From Desulfobacterales bacterium (GTDB lineage Bacteria > Desulfobacterota > Desulfobacteria > Desulfobacterales > C00003060): a DNA stretch of 7,547 nucleotides. Of this stretch, positions 1 to 6,565 are shown piece after piece (the first letter of the stretch is position 1; every line of letters starts with the position of its first letter). The notes under the pieces were generated by a model. It did no database searches, was not told the DNA's origin, and worked only from the letters and a program-made list of their open reading frames with translations. Both the position numbers and the translations under genes were made by a program. Location: assembly GCA_030613145.1 (NCBI GenBank), contig JAUWMM010000079.1, positions 1-7,547 of the forward strand, given 5' to 3'.

Positions 1-135
1 CCATTTCAAAACCTCAGATCGCGTTCGAGGGCAAGGCGGGGGCCGATGATAAAGCGCAGCATACACGGGAGTATGTGAGCATTTTGAAGAGGCCCTCAAC
101 ACAGCCATCGGGCGATAGATGGGGTTTTGAAATGG
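1..135. repeat. Interrupted-hairpin intergenic repeat (MITE- or REP-like)
   Basis: A perfect 13-bp inverted repeat (ccatttcaaaacc at 1-13, ggttttgaaatgg at 123-135) bounds this stretch. Further pairing inside it is nested: atcgc 18-22 with gcgat 112-116, gtt plus gagggc (23-25, 27-32) with gccctc plus aac (92-100), and catac 60-64 with gtatg 71-75 around a 6-nt apical loop. The strand could therefore fold into one long stem with bulges. No convincing open reading frame is present. From memory, similar sequences recur between genes in deltaproteobacterial genomes, but copy number cannot be tested from one window. The element may extend left of position 1. It could be a non-autonomous mobile element, a REP-type repeat or a decayed transcript structure. 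Confidence 0.6.
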
Positions 136-344
136 CTTCTAAACTCTGTTTAAAATACAAAAAATATAATCATATTTTTTTTTGTTATATTTGTCAATAG
201 GGCCAAATTTTTGGCAGTGTCAAAGAAGATGCTAAGGGCTCGCCCTTAGGGTTTTTGAAAGCATGGCCGCTCCAATGAGGATCAAATATTAATCCGTGTA
301 AAACTTGAGTCTACGTGAGCCTAAAGACGAAACCAATAAACTTA
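136..344. other. Non-coding AT-rich spacer downstream of tsaB
   Basis: No gene is visible on either strand. The left part is very AT-rich and contains a 9-bp AT-only inverted repeat (aaaaaatat 159-167, atatttttt 172-180) ending in a run of nine T (175-183). A small dyad gccaaa/tttggc lies at 202-215, and a stronger hairpin at 232-249 is listed separately. Together with the repeat at 1-135 this is the end zone of the leftward lon-tsaB transcript. An AU-only stem is a weak terminator, so 159-183 is noted only as structure. Confidence 0.6.
232..257 (+). terminator. Terminator-like hairpin
   Basis: A 7-bp stem ctaaggg (232-238) pairs with cccttag (243-249) around a 4-nt loop. On the plus strand it is followed by gg and five T (252-256), so the U tract suits rightward transcription from a gene beyond the left edge. 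Read leftward, it lies about 95 bp after the tsaB stop and is followed only by the weaker catcttcttt. It may act in both directions or end the lon-tsaB transcript inefficiently. Confidence 0.45.
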
Positions 345-1043
345 TCAACTAGTTGACAAACTCTGGAGTTTTATTTTAGCATCCGGTTTTCGGATATAAT
401 GGGGTACCAGGCGGGCAACATCCGCAATCTGCCCATTGAGAATCTGTCTCATCCCGATGTAAGCCACCACCGAGGCCCTGACCTTGTTTAGATACGGTGG
501 CGCAAAATACGCAAAGCTCCCCAAGGTTTCCCTGATCAATTCTCCATACACGGTGGCGCCATCACCAACAAAGAGGCACAAACGTTGAATCTGCTTCAGC
601 CATTGTCTTGGTTCTGTTGCACAATCATCGACTAGTTTTTTCCACTTCATGTATCCGTCACATTCACAAAGGGATGTGTATATCTGTCCTTTGCGAGCAT
701 CCAAGACCGGACAAACGAGATGGGGAAATGATGGAAACTGGTAGGCCAGGGCGTCCAGGGTAGATACACCTGTGACGGGTTTCTTGGTCGCAAAACCCAG
801 GCCCTTAATTGTACTGATCCCAATGCGCAGGCCTGTAAAACTTCCCGGGCCAGTAGTAACGGCAAATCCTTCACACCCCGCAATTGTCAGCCCTGCCATC
901 TCAAGGGTAGCATCAACGGCAGACATTAAACGTCTTGCATGCGTCTGTGTGCTGGTCACCGCTACCTCGGCCAGCACCGTATCGCCTTCTAAGACGGCCA
1001 CACTCCCCGTTTGGCTGGATGTATCAATCCCAAGGACTCTCAT
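345..1043 (-). CDS. tsaB: tRNA threonylcarbamoyladenosine (t6A) biosynthesis protein TsaB
   Basis: TsaB is the non-catalytic partner of TsaD in the cytoplasmic TsaBDE complex, which transfers threonylcarbamoyl to A37 of ANN-decoding tRNAs. The 232-residue product matches the usual length (about 230) and has an ASKHA-type N-terminus MRVLGIDTSS. The family motif GPGSFTGLRIG is at residues 65-75, DARKGQIY at about 115-122, and a C-terminal LVPHYIRKPDAK is present. A GTG codon lies directly upstream (1044-1046), but ATG at 1041-1043 is preferred: ggtgag sits 5 nt before the ATG and only 2 nt before the GTG, and the family begins close to MRVLGIDTS. The TGA stop falls inside a 12-bp palindrome. 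The gene follows lon by 109 bp on the same strand and is probably co-transcribed, since no strong promoter was seen in the gap. Identification is firm. Confidence 0.95.
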   Translation of the reverse strand: MRVLGIDTSSQTGSVAVLEGDTVLAEVAVTSTQTHARRLMSAVDATLEMAGLTIAGCEGFAVTTGPGSFTGLRIGISTIKGLGFATKKPVTGVSTLDALAYQFPSFPHLVCPVLDARKGQIYTSLCECDGYMKWKKLVDDCATEPRQWLKQIQRLCLFVGDGATVYGELIRETLGSFAYFAPPYLNKVRASVVAYIGMRQILNGQIADVARLVPHYIRKPDAKIKLQSLSTS

Positions 1044-1048
1044 CACTG

Positions 1049-1054
1049 CTCACC
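1049..1054 (-). promoter_or_regulatory. Ribosome binding site deciding the tsaB start
   Basis: The minus strand reads ggtgag, then 5 nt, then ATG (1043). This spacing supports the ATG over the adjacent in-frame GTG at 1046. Confidence 0.6.
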
Positions 1055-1088
1055 GTACGCTGAAAGCTAAAACCCTAATTGGGCGATG

Positions 1089-1129
1089 CTCAATCAGGTG
1101 GTATTGGGTGTTTGACTCAATTGTGGTAT
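1089..1129. repeat. Paired motif CTCAAT-n-GTGGTAT between lon and tsaB
   Basis: Two copies of a split motif occur in the same orientation: ctcaat-cag-gtggtat (1089-1104) and ctcaat-t-gtggtat (1116-1129). Each is preceded by attggg (1078-1083 and 1103-1108), giving a degenerate 25-bp period. The pair lies inside a longer imperfect inverted repeat, gaaagctaaaacc (1062-1074) and ggttttcagctttc (1136-1149), which match except for one bulged base. In RNA the outer arms could close a stem around the motifs. Function is unknown: it could be a protein-binding pair, a processing site between the cistrons, or a short duplication. Confidence 0.4.
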
Positions 1130-1152
1130 AACTTTGGTTTTCAGCTTTCTTC

Positions 1153-3537
1153 CTACCCGGAAGGTTTCTCTTGGAGGGCAAACCTCAAGATATCGTCCAC
1201 GTGACTTACCGGCAAGAAAACAAGTTTGCGCCTGATGTTTGAAGGAATTTCGACCAGATCCTTCTTGTTTTTCTCTGGGATGATGACCTTGCGCACATCG
1301 GCCCTGAGCGCAGCCAATGCCTTTTCCTTTAGCCCCCCCACCGGGAGTACACGCCCACGGAGAGTGATCTCTCCAGTCATGGCCACGTCCCTGTTCACCG
1401 GTCGCCCACTCAAGGTGGAAGCCAACGCCGTGAGCATGGTGACCCCGGCCGAAGGCCCGTCCTTGGGAATCGCCCCTGCTGGAACGTGTATATGAATGTC
1501 AATGTTCTGGTAAAAACCATCATCAATGCCAAGGGCCTTTGCGTTGGAGCGGGCATAAGTCAGCGCGGCCTTTGCAGATTCCTGCATCACCTCTCCGAGT
1601 TGGCCTGTAAGGATCAAATCACCCTTTCCTTTCATCGTAGATGCCTCTACATACAGTACCTCTCCCCCGGCTTGGGTCCACGCCAGTCCTGTGGCAACTC
1701 CCACCTCATGTGATTCCTGCTCCAATTCGGGGAGATATTTCGGAATACCCAGGTAGCGGTGAAGATTGGCGCAGGTGACGGTGTACGGCCCCTTGTCGCC
1801 TTCAGCCACTTTGCGGGCCACCTTGCGGCATATGGTGCCGATTTCCCGTTCCAGGTTCCTGAGGCCGGCCTCTAAGGTATACTGCGATATGATCTTCTGT
1901 AGCGCCTTTGGGCCAATCCGTAAATATTTTGAGGTAATCCCGTTTTCTTTGACCTGACGCGGGATTAAGAACTTTTTGGCAATGGCAAGTTTTTCTTCTT
2001 CTGTATATCCGGCAAGCTCTATAGTCTCCATCCGATCTAGCAAGGCCGAGTGAATGGGATCGGACAGATTGGCCGTGGTGATAAACATAACCTTAGATAA
2101 ATCAAAGGAGGTGTTCAAATAGTGGTCACTGAAGCTGACATTTTGTTCCGGATCAAGGACTTCAAGCAGTGCAGCGGATGGGTCCCCGCGGAAATCAGCA
2201 CCAATTTTATCCACTTCATCCATCATGAATACGGGGTTGTTCGAACCACAATGCTTCAATCCCTGAATGATCCGTCCGGGCATCGCACCGATGTAAGTCC
2301 GGCGGTGCCCCCTGATTTCGGCCTCGTCCCTAATACCACCCAAGGAAATGCGAAAGAACTTCCGGTTCATAGCCCTTGCAATCGATCGACCCAATGAGGT
2401 CTTGCCCACTCCGGGAGGTCCCACAAAACAGAGTATGGGACCCTTCATTTGCTTGTTGAGTTTCCGCACACTCAGGTATTCCAGGATACGATCCTTTACC
2501 TTCTGGAGATCATAATGGTCCTCATCCAGGACATGCTGAGCCTTCTTTATATCCAGGACTTCTTTGGTCGATTTGCTCCAGGGGACCTCAACCAGCCAAT
2601 CAAGGTAAGTACGCACAATGGAGGCTTCGGCAGCGTCGGGGTGCATCTGCTCGAGGCGCTTCAATTGTTTAAATGCCTCTTTCTCAGCCCCCTTTGGCAT
2701 CTTGGCCTTCTTGATCTTCTCGGTATAGTCCGCAATTTCCTGTGCCTTTTCGTCAAAATCTCCCAATTCTTTGTGTATGGCTCGCATCTGCTCTCTGAGA
2801 AAATATTCTCGCTGGCCCTTCGAGATCTCTTCCCTGGCATCTGACTGGATCTTGGCCTGGATGGAAGAGACTTCCAGTTCCTTGCTCAGGAGTTCATTGA
2901 CTCTTTGTAGCTTTTCAATAGGATCAGCCATCTCCAGAAGGCTCTGGGCTTGTTCTACCTTCAACCTGAGGTTTGAAGCCACCACATCGGCCAACCGCCC
3001 AGGGTCATCAATCCCGCTCAAAATGGCGCTCACATCACCGGTCAGCTCGCCTCGTAAGTCAAGGATCTTCTCGGTCTGTTCACAGGCATTGCGTATGAGC
3101 GCTTCGCCCTCAACGCTTGTCTTTTCTTCTTGCTGTTCGGGAATCTGTTCGATCCTGACCTGGTAGAAAGGCTTTGTCTTTGCATAATCTAATATACGAG
3201 CCTTGCCTAAGCCCTGGACCAAGACCTTGACTCGGCCGTCCGGAAGCTTGAACATACGCATAATCATGGCTACCGTACCAACCTTGTAGATTTCCTCAGG
3301 TGTTGGGTTTTCGACATTAACGTCGCTTTGTGTGGATAGAAGAAGGAGGCGATCTTTGGCCATAGCAGCATCCACGGCGCGGATCGACTTATCTCTACCC
3401 ACAAAAAGGGGAAGGACCATATACGTAAAGACAACAACGTCACGCACGGGAAGAAGGGGTAGCAGATCAGGGATTTCTATGGGTTCACCATCTTCTTGTA
3501 TGATGTCAGCGGTATCGAAGCTATCTGCTTGTGCCAT
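1153..3537 (-). CDS. lon: ATP-dependent serine protease Lon (LonA type)
   Basis: Lon is a cytoplasmic homohexameric AAA+ protease that unfolds and degrades damaged and selected regulatory proteins. The 794-residue product has the full LonA architecture. The N-terminal substrate-binding domain begins near residue 25 ([13 protein letters not shown]), and a charged helical, coiled-coil-rich linker spans about 195-310. The AAA+ module carries Walker A GPPGVGKT (373-380), Walker B VFMMDE (436-441) and LLDRME (499-504). The C-terminal protease domain has S696 in PKDGPSAG and K739 in GGLKEK, whose 43-residue separation equals that of S679 and K722 in E. coli Lon. The ATG start is well supported by ggagg 7 nt upstream. 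The gene is intact, transcribed leftward, with tsaB behind it. Lon is often heat-inducible, but I saw no convincing sigma-32 promoter and no CIRCE element upstream. Confidence 0.98.
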   Translation of the reverse strand: MAQADSFDTADIIQEDGEPIEIPDLLPLLPVRDVVVFTYMVLPLFVGRDKSIRAVDAAMAKDRLLLLSTQSDVNVENPTPEEIYKVGTVAMIMRMFKLPDGRVKVLVQGLGKARILDYAKTKPFYQVRIEQIPEQQEEKTSVEGEALIRNACEQTEKILDLRGELTGDVSAILSGIDDPGRLADVVASNLRLKVEQAQSLLEMADPIEKLQRVNELLSKELEVSSIQAKIQSDAREEISKGQREYFLREQMRAIHKELGDFDEKAQEIADYTEKIKKAKMPKGAEKEAFKQLKRLEQMHPDAAEASIVRTYLDWLVEVPWSKSTKEVLDIKKAQHVLDEDHYDLQKVKDRILEYLSVRKLNKQMKGPILCFVGPPGVGKTSLGRSIARAMNRKFFRISLGGIRDEAEIRGHRRTYIGAMPGRIIQGLKHCGSNNPVFMMDEVDKIGADFRGDPSAALLEVLDPEQNVSFSDHYLNTSFDLSKVMFITTANLSDPIHSALLDRMETIELAGYTEEEKLAIAKKFLIPRQVKENGITSKYLRIGPKALQKIISQYTLEAGLRNLEREIGTICRKVARKVAEGDKGPYTVTCANLHRYLGIPKYLPELEQESHEVGVATGLAWTQAGGEVLYVEASTMKGKGDLILTGQLGEVMQESAKAALTYARSNAKALGIDDGFYQNIDIHIHVPAGAIPKDGPSAGVTMLTALASTLSGRPVNRDVAMTGEITLRGRVLPVGGLKEKALAALRADVRKVIIPEKNKKDLVEIPSNIRRKLVFLPVSHVDDILRFALQEKPSG

Positions 3538-3544
3538 GAACTTT

Positions 3545-3549
3545 CCTCC
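3545..3549 (-). promoter_or_regulatory. Ribosome binding site of lon
   Basis: The minus strand reads ggagg followed by 7 nt (aaagttc) and the ATG at 3537. This is a strong canonical Shine-Dalgarno site that fixes the lon start. Confidence 0.85.
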
Positions 3550-3571
3550 GTTTGCTTGTATTACGAGCTAC

Positions 3572-3600
3572 GGGTTGATGGTCTCGAAACCCTTTTTTTT
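3572..3600 (+). terminator. Terminator-like hairpin on the strand opposite the lon leader
   Basis: A 5-bp stem gggtt (3572-3576) and aaccc (3588-3592) is followed by eight T (3593-3600) on the plus strand. It would stop rightward transcripts entering from antisense of lon. No plus-strand gene ends here and the stem is short, so chance is a serious alternative. Confidence 0.25.
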
Positions 3601-3727
3601 GGTCTGTTGGGCTATTTTTGCCAAAATGGAGTCGTCAAAAAGGGAAAAAACTTCTGGCAAAATAAACGTTTAAGACCGCTCAAAAGAATTTCTGCTTGGG
3701 CAACAGCCTGTTTAAATTAAAAGATAT

Positions 3728-3755
3728 AATATAAGACATAATATCTTGATGACAA
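3728..3755 (-). promoter_or_regulatory. Candidate sigma-70-type promoter for lon
   Basis: Read on the minus strand, TTGTCA (-35, 3755 to 3750) and TATATT (-10, 3733 to 3728) are separated by 16 nt, each one mismatch from the housekeeping consensus. Transcription would start near 3720 and give a leader of about 180 nt before lon. The -10 lies between the arms of a 7-bp inverted repeat (aagatat 3721-3727, atatctt 3741-3747). The -35 is flanked by direct copies of atcttgat (3743-3750 and 3761-3768). The surroundings are AT-rich, so the match could be fortuitous. Confidence 0.4.
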
Positions 3756-3874
3756 CAAAAATCTTGATTTTTTGACCTATTCCCTATAGTTATCTCTTAA
3801 CTATTTGTGATATTTCGCTTTTGCAAAGGCCGTTTGAGCCTGTTAGGCCCATTTGTCATTTGATCTTATTATGG

Positions 3875-3892
3875 CCAAAGCGCCCAAAGCGC
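3875..3892. repeat. Tandem duplication of a 9-mer
   Basis: The 9-mer ccaaagcgc occurs twice head to tail (3875-3883 and 3884-3892). The surrounding stretch, roughly 3841-3925, resembles intergenic repeat material I have seen in other genomes, but that recollection cannot be checked here. Confidence 0.4.
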
Positions 3893-3996
3893 ATAGATAC
3901 AACCAGTGAGTTTCAAACTTTTTGTGGAGGGGTAGCCACAATAGCGCTAAGGTATTTTTGCACCGGATGGACTGTGGAAGGTTTACTGAAAAAAAT

Positions 3997-4164
3997 GAAC
4001 ATCGAACGTCCAACGTCGAATGTTTAATGGGAAAAAATGAAGAAACAGAAATAGCCGTTGAATGTGCCGACTTCGCCATAGTAGCTTTAGCTACGACGGC
4101 TGAATCGGTATTGGATATTCGTTTTTCATTCGACGTTGGACGTTCAATGTTCGATGTTCGACGT
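3997..4164. repeat. Palindromic element with heptanucleotide-repeat arms
   Basis: Arms at 3997-4022 and 4127-4152 are a 26-bp inverted repeat with one mismatch. Each arm is made of degenerate 7-bp units. The right side shows five in a row from 4130 to 4164: tcgacgt, tggacgt, tcaatgt, tcgatgt, tcgacgt. The left side shows the reverse-complement series acatcga, acgtcca, acgtcga. Because 7 nt times 3 makes 7 codons, spurious translations show phrases such as NIERPTSN, which I recall from false hypothetical proteins in many bacteria. The 104-bp centre contains agccgt (4053-4058) with acggct (4096-4101) and gtagct (4081-4086) with agctac (4089-4094). No transposase is present. It is most likely a dispersed non-coding repeat. 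Confidence 0.75.
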
Positions 4165-4179
4165 TCATCTTTCAAAACA

Positions 4180-4193
4180 ATTCCGTACGGAAT
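4180..4193. promoter_or_regulatory. Perfect 14-bp palindrome upstream of pilD
   Basis: attccgtacggaat is self-complementary with no spacer and lies 54 bp before the pilD start. Without a loop it suits a dimeric DNA-binding protein better than an RNA hairpin. A weak -35/-10 pair (tttcaa 4170-4175, taaatg 4193-4198, 17-nt spacing) would place it between the promoter boxes. The promoter match is poor, so the operator role is speculative. Confidence 0.25.
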
Positions 4194-4247
4194 AAATGTA
4201 ACCTGTGAATGTTTACAAAACAACTTAGCGCTTATGTGGGGTAGCCC

Positions 4248-5012
4248 TTGATCCTTGAGCTTTTCATATTCTTGTTCGGTATGGCTGTGGGCAGTTTTTT
4301 GAATGTGTGTATCTACCGCCTTCCCCAATCCATTTCTTTGATACGCCCAGGTTCTATGTGTCCAGGCTGCCGGACCAAGATTGCCTTTTACGATAACGTC
4401 CCCGTGGCAAGCTATCTTTGGCTTCGTGGGCGATGTCGGCATTGTGGAACCGCAATCTCCCCGAGATATCCCCTGGTTGAGCTTATATCAGGTCTGTTTG
4501 CAGTAGCCGTTTTTGCACACCATGGTCTCTCTTGGGAAAGCCTTATTGTGTACGCACTGATCGCGGCTCTTCTGGTGATCACCTTCATAGATATTGATCA
4601 TCAAATCATTCCCGATGTGATTACCTACCCTGGTATCGTGGTCGGATTCCTCGCGTCGCTTGCCGTTGGCCAAATCACGTATATAGAGTCCCTGATTGGG
4701 ATTATCTTGGGCGGCGGTGTTCTGCTTATGGTTGCCTGGGGCTACTATTTGGTGACGAAAAAGGAAGGGATGGGTGGTGGTGATATCAAGCTGCTCGCCA
4801 TGATTGGCGCATTTTTGGGCTGGAAAGGCGTCATATTTACGATTTTTGTTGGATCGGCTATCGGGGCCGCAGTTGGCATGGCTATAGCCCTCCGCACGGA
4901 ACAGGGGCGAAAGCTGCCGATCCCGTTTGGTCCCTTTCTTAGCCTTGGTGCGCTGCTTTTCCTGTTTTTCGGCCCGCAAATCATTAGCTTGTACTTACGG
5001 ATTCTAAGATAA
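4248..5012 (+). CDS. pilD: Type 4 prepilin peptidase / N-methyltransferase (PilD/GspO family)
   Basis: This inner-membrane aspartic protease (peptidase family A24) cleaves the leader of type IV prepilins or type II secretion pseudopilins and N-methylates the new N-terminus. The 254-residue product has the N-terminal GSFLNVCIYRLP signature (15-26). It also has the paired cysteine motifs C38-x2-C41 and C63-x2-C66 of the bifunctional enzymes. Catalytic aspartates are D115 in IDIDHQIIPD and D179 in GMGGGDIK, with the 64-residue spacing known for PilD and TcpJ. About seven or eight hydrophobic helices fill the rest. The start is TTG: an in-frame TAG lies just upstream (4242-4244), gggg sits 6 nt before TTG, and the next ATG (4281) would remove most of helix 1. 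No pilin or assembly gene is beside it. The stop overlaps the kinase start (TAATG). The assignment between pilus and secretion roles is open. Confidence 0.93.
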   Translation: MILELFIFLFGMAVGSFLNVCIYRLPQSISLIRPGSMCPGCRTKIAFYDNVPVASYLWLRGRCRHCGTAISPRYPLVELISGLFAVAVFAHHGLSWESLIVYALIAALLVITFIDIDHQIIPDVITYPGIVVGFLASLAVGQITYIESLIGIILGGGVLLMVAWGYYLVTKKEGMGGGDIKLLAMIGAFLGWKGVIFTIFVGSAIGAAVGMAIALRTEQGRKLPIPFGPFLSLGALLFLFFGPQIISLYLRILR

Positions 5013-6565
5013 TGCCAAGATCCACCTTTATCTTTGGCCTTCGGAGCGAAATTCTGCTCAGCCTGACTCTCCTTTTAGTAGCTGCCATGACCTTGACCAG
5101 CTTTGTAATCTTGAGAATCACGGAGCGCGACTTGCTTCGATATAAGGAAGCAGACGGTATGGCAGTCGCCCAAAGGATACAATCGGCTGTGGGAAACAGC
5201 TACAAACAGGACGGCGCGGTTTCCCCTGAATTGTTAAAGGAGCGCCTTCGCGATGGTATTTCCTGGATGGGCCATTCGGGGCTGTATGATGAGATCGTTG
5301 TGATTGGAAAGAATGGCTCAGTATGGGCTGGGGAAGAGCATCCGAAGCGGTCAAACGAGAATGGCGACAGTCAAGTAGCCAAAGTCCTCAAAACGGGGAA
5401 GCCAAGCACAAAGATATACAGGGAACACGCTCTGCTTACCATTACAGCCCCCATTTTTGCCGACGGACAATGTGTTGCTGCGGTCAGAGTACCCGTTCGC
5501 ATTGATACGGTAAGCCAGGGATTGAGGAGATCACGTCTCCTCATCTGGTTTTACATAGGCTTGAACGTGCTGGTACTTGTAATCTTTGGAAACTTTCTTT
5601 TATCCAGGATCGTGATCCGGCCAATCAAGCGCATGGTAAAGATAGCCGACCACTTCGAAGAAAGCGATCTCTTTTCCATGATGTCCAGGGGCGAACGGAA
5701 TGAGATTGCGCACCTGACCGTGGCCCTTAATCGGATGCTCAAGAGGCTTGCGGAAAACAAGGAACGCCTGGAGGCCGATATTCGTTCTCTGGAGGTGGCC
5801 AACCTGGAGCTAAAACAGGCCAGAGAGGAAGTGGTACGCTCAGAAAAGCTCTCTTCTTTGGGCCGACTCGCCGCAGGCGTGGCACACGAAGTCGGCAATC
5901 CGATCGGAGCTGTCCTAGGCTATACGAATCTATTGGTGGATCACGTGGCAGGCAATGCAGAAGCCACGGATTATCTAGGACGGATTGAAAAGGAAGTGAC
6001 CAGAATTAATGCCATCGTTCGAGAGCTTCTGGATTTTTCAAGGCCCTCGACATCTGAGTCGGCTCCGTTGGATGTAAATGCCCTGGTCACGGAGAGCACC
6101 TCTTTTCTTGCTCGGCAAAGTTTGATGGCATCTATTAAGATTGAGACTGAACTTGAGCAAGGTATTGGTATGGTGTGGGCTGATGCCAACCAGTTAAAAC
6201 AGGTTCTGATCAATTTGATGCTTAACGCGCGTGATGCCATGGAAGAAGGAGGAGGTTCCCTGACCATTTTTAGCAGGCGAGTTTCACCCAAGACAAATGG
6301 AACAAGTTCAGACCGGCACCTGACAGATTTCATTGAAATATCTGTTTCTGATACGGGTAAGGGGCTTGCCACCACCGAACTCGACAAGATCTTTGATCCG
6401 TTCTACACCACAAAACCCCCGGGCAAGGGAACCGGCTTGGGGCTTGCCATCAGCCTGCGCATTATTGAAGCATTCGGTGGCAGCATCCGCGTGGAAAGCA
6501 CTGAAGGTAAGGGCAGTACCTTCACGGTTGAACTTCCCGTATGGGAGCCTGACCATGATTCCTAA
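5012..6565 (+). CDS. Membrane-bound sensor histidine kinase, NtrB/ZraS-like
   Basis: This 517-residue kinase of a two-component system sits in the inner membrane. TM1 is at about 13-35 and TM2 at about 176-198. They enclose about 140 periplasmic residues whose pattern (IVVIGKNGSVWAG, tGkP, TAPIFADGQCVAAVRVPV) suggests a single Cache/PDC-type sensor. A HAMP domain (about 199-250) leads into a coiled coil. The phosphoacceptor H292 is in AHEVGNP, followed by the N box NLMLNARDA (N405), G1 DTGKG (447-451), F box DPFYTT (462-467) and G2 GKGTGLGLA (471-479). All catalytic motifs are intact. The HEVGNP box is typical of kinases that pair with NtrC-type, sigma-54-dependent regulators. No receiver domain or response regulator is in the window. 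The start overlaps the pilD stop by one base, so translation is probably coupled. The ligand is unknown; pilS is not claimed, because PilS has more membrane helices and a PAS domain. Confidence 0.93.
   Translation: MPRSTFIFGLRSEILLSLTLLLVAAMTLTSFVILRITERDLLRYKEADGMAVAQRIQSAVGNSYKQDGAVSPELLKERLRDGISWMGHSGLYDEIVVIGKNGSVWAGEEHPKRSNENGDSQVAKVLKTGKPSTKIYREHALLTITAPIFADGQCVAAVRVPVRIDTVSQGLRRSRLLIWFYIGLNVLVLVIFGNFLLSRIVIRPIKRMVKIADHFEESDLFSMMSRGERNEIAHLTVALNRMLKRLAENKERLEADIRSLEVANLELKQAREEVVRSEKLSSLGRLAAGVAHEVGNPIGAVLGYTNLLVDHVAGNAEATDYLGRIEKEVTRINAIVRELLDFSRPSTSESAPLDVNALVTESTSFLARQSLMASIKIETELEQGIGMVWADANQLKQVLINLMLNARDAMEEGGGSLTIFSRRVSPKTNGTSSDRHLTDFIEISVSDTGKGLATTELDKIFDPFYTTKPPGKGTGLGLAISLRIIEAFGGSIRVESTEGKGSTFTVELPVWEPDHDS
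6543..6547 (+). promoter_or_regulatory. Ribosome binding site of alr inside the kinase gene
   Basis: gggag lies 7 nt before the ATG at 6555, within the last codons of the kinase. It supports the overlapping start. Confidence 0.65.

Larger units (their letters stand above)
3538..4247. other. Long divergent intergenic region between lon and pilD
   Basis: About 710 bp separate the divergent starts of lon and pilD. From left to right it holds the lon leader (3538 to about 3720), a candidate lon promoter with surrounding symmetry, a 7-bp AT-rich hairpin atagtta/taactat (3786-3804), a tandem 9-mer (3875-3892), a palindromic repeat element (3997-4164) and a 14-bp palindrome (4180-4193). I see no credible gene, tRNA or rRNA. 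Short open frames here are low-complexity translations of the repeats and lack a credible ribosome site. No convincing promoter for pilD was found; its transcript may start within or left of the repeat. Confidence 0.7.

Noticed and set aside
159..183. Intrinsic terminator formed by the AT-only hairpin
   Set aside because: The stem has no GC pairs, so it is unlikely to pause or release RNA polymerase by itself; kept only as a note on the AT-rich spacer.
1044..1046. GTG as the tsaB start, adding one residue
   Set aside because: The Shine-Dalgarno spacing would be only 2 nt, while the adjacent ATG has 5 nt and matches the family N-terminus.
2449..3166. Plus-strand open frames of about 131 codons inside lon
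   Set aside because: They are antisense shadows of the intact, fully motif-bearing Lon protein.
3605..3665. Sigma-54 or sigma-32 promoter in the lon leader
   Set aside because: GG and GC in ttggcaaaaatagcc are 8 nt apart instead of 10, and no spaced CTTGAAA/CCCCAT pair is present.
3997..4164. CRISPR-like array
   Set aside because: The repeat units are 7 bp, degenerate and contiguous without unique spacers, and no cas gene is present.
3821..4251. Two plus-strand open frames (3821-4027 and 3922-4251) in the intergenic region
   Set aside because: They run through the repeat element, show repeat-derived composition and have no credible ribosome site or domain.
3843..4442. Open frame of 199 codons on the minus strand across the repeat and the 5' end of pilD
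   Set aside because: Its right half is antisense to the well-supported prepilin peptidase and its middle is translation of the heptamer repeat (ERRTSNIERPTSN-type). It has no recognisable domain.
4488..4984. Minus-strand open frames inside pilD
   Set aside because: They lie opposite a conserved membrane protease gene and look like low-complexity shadow translations.
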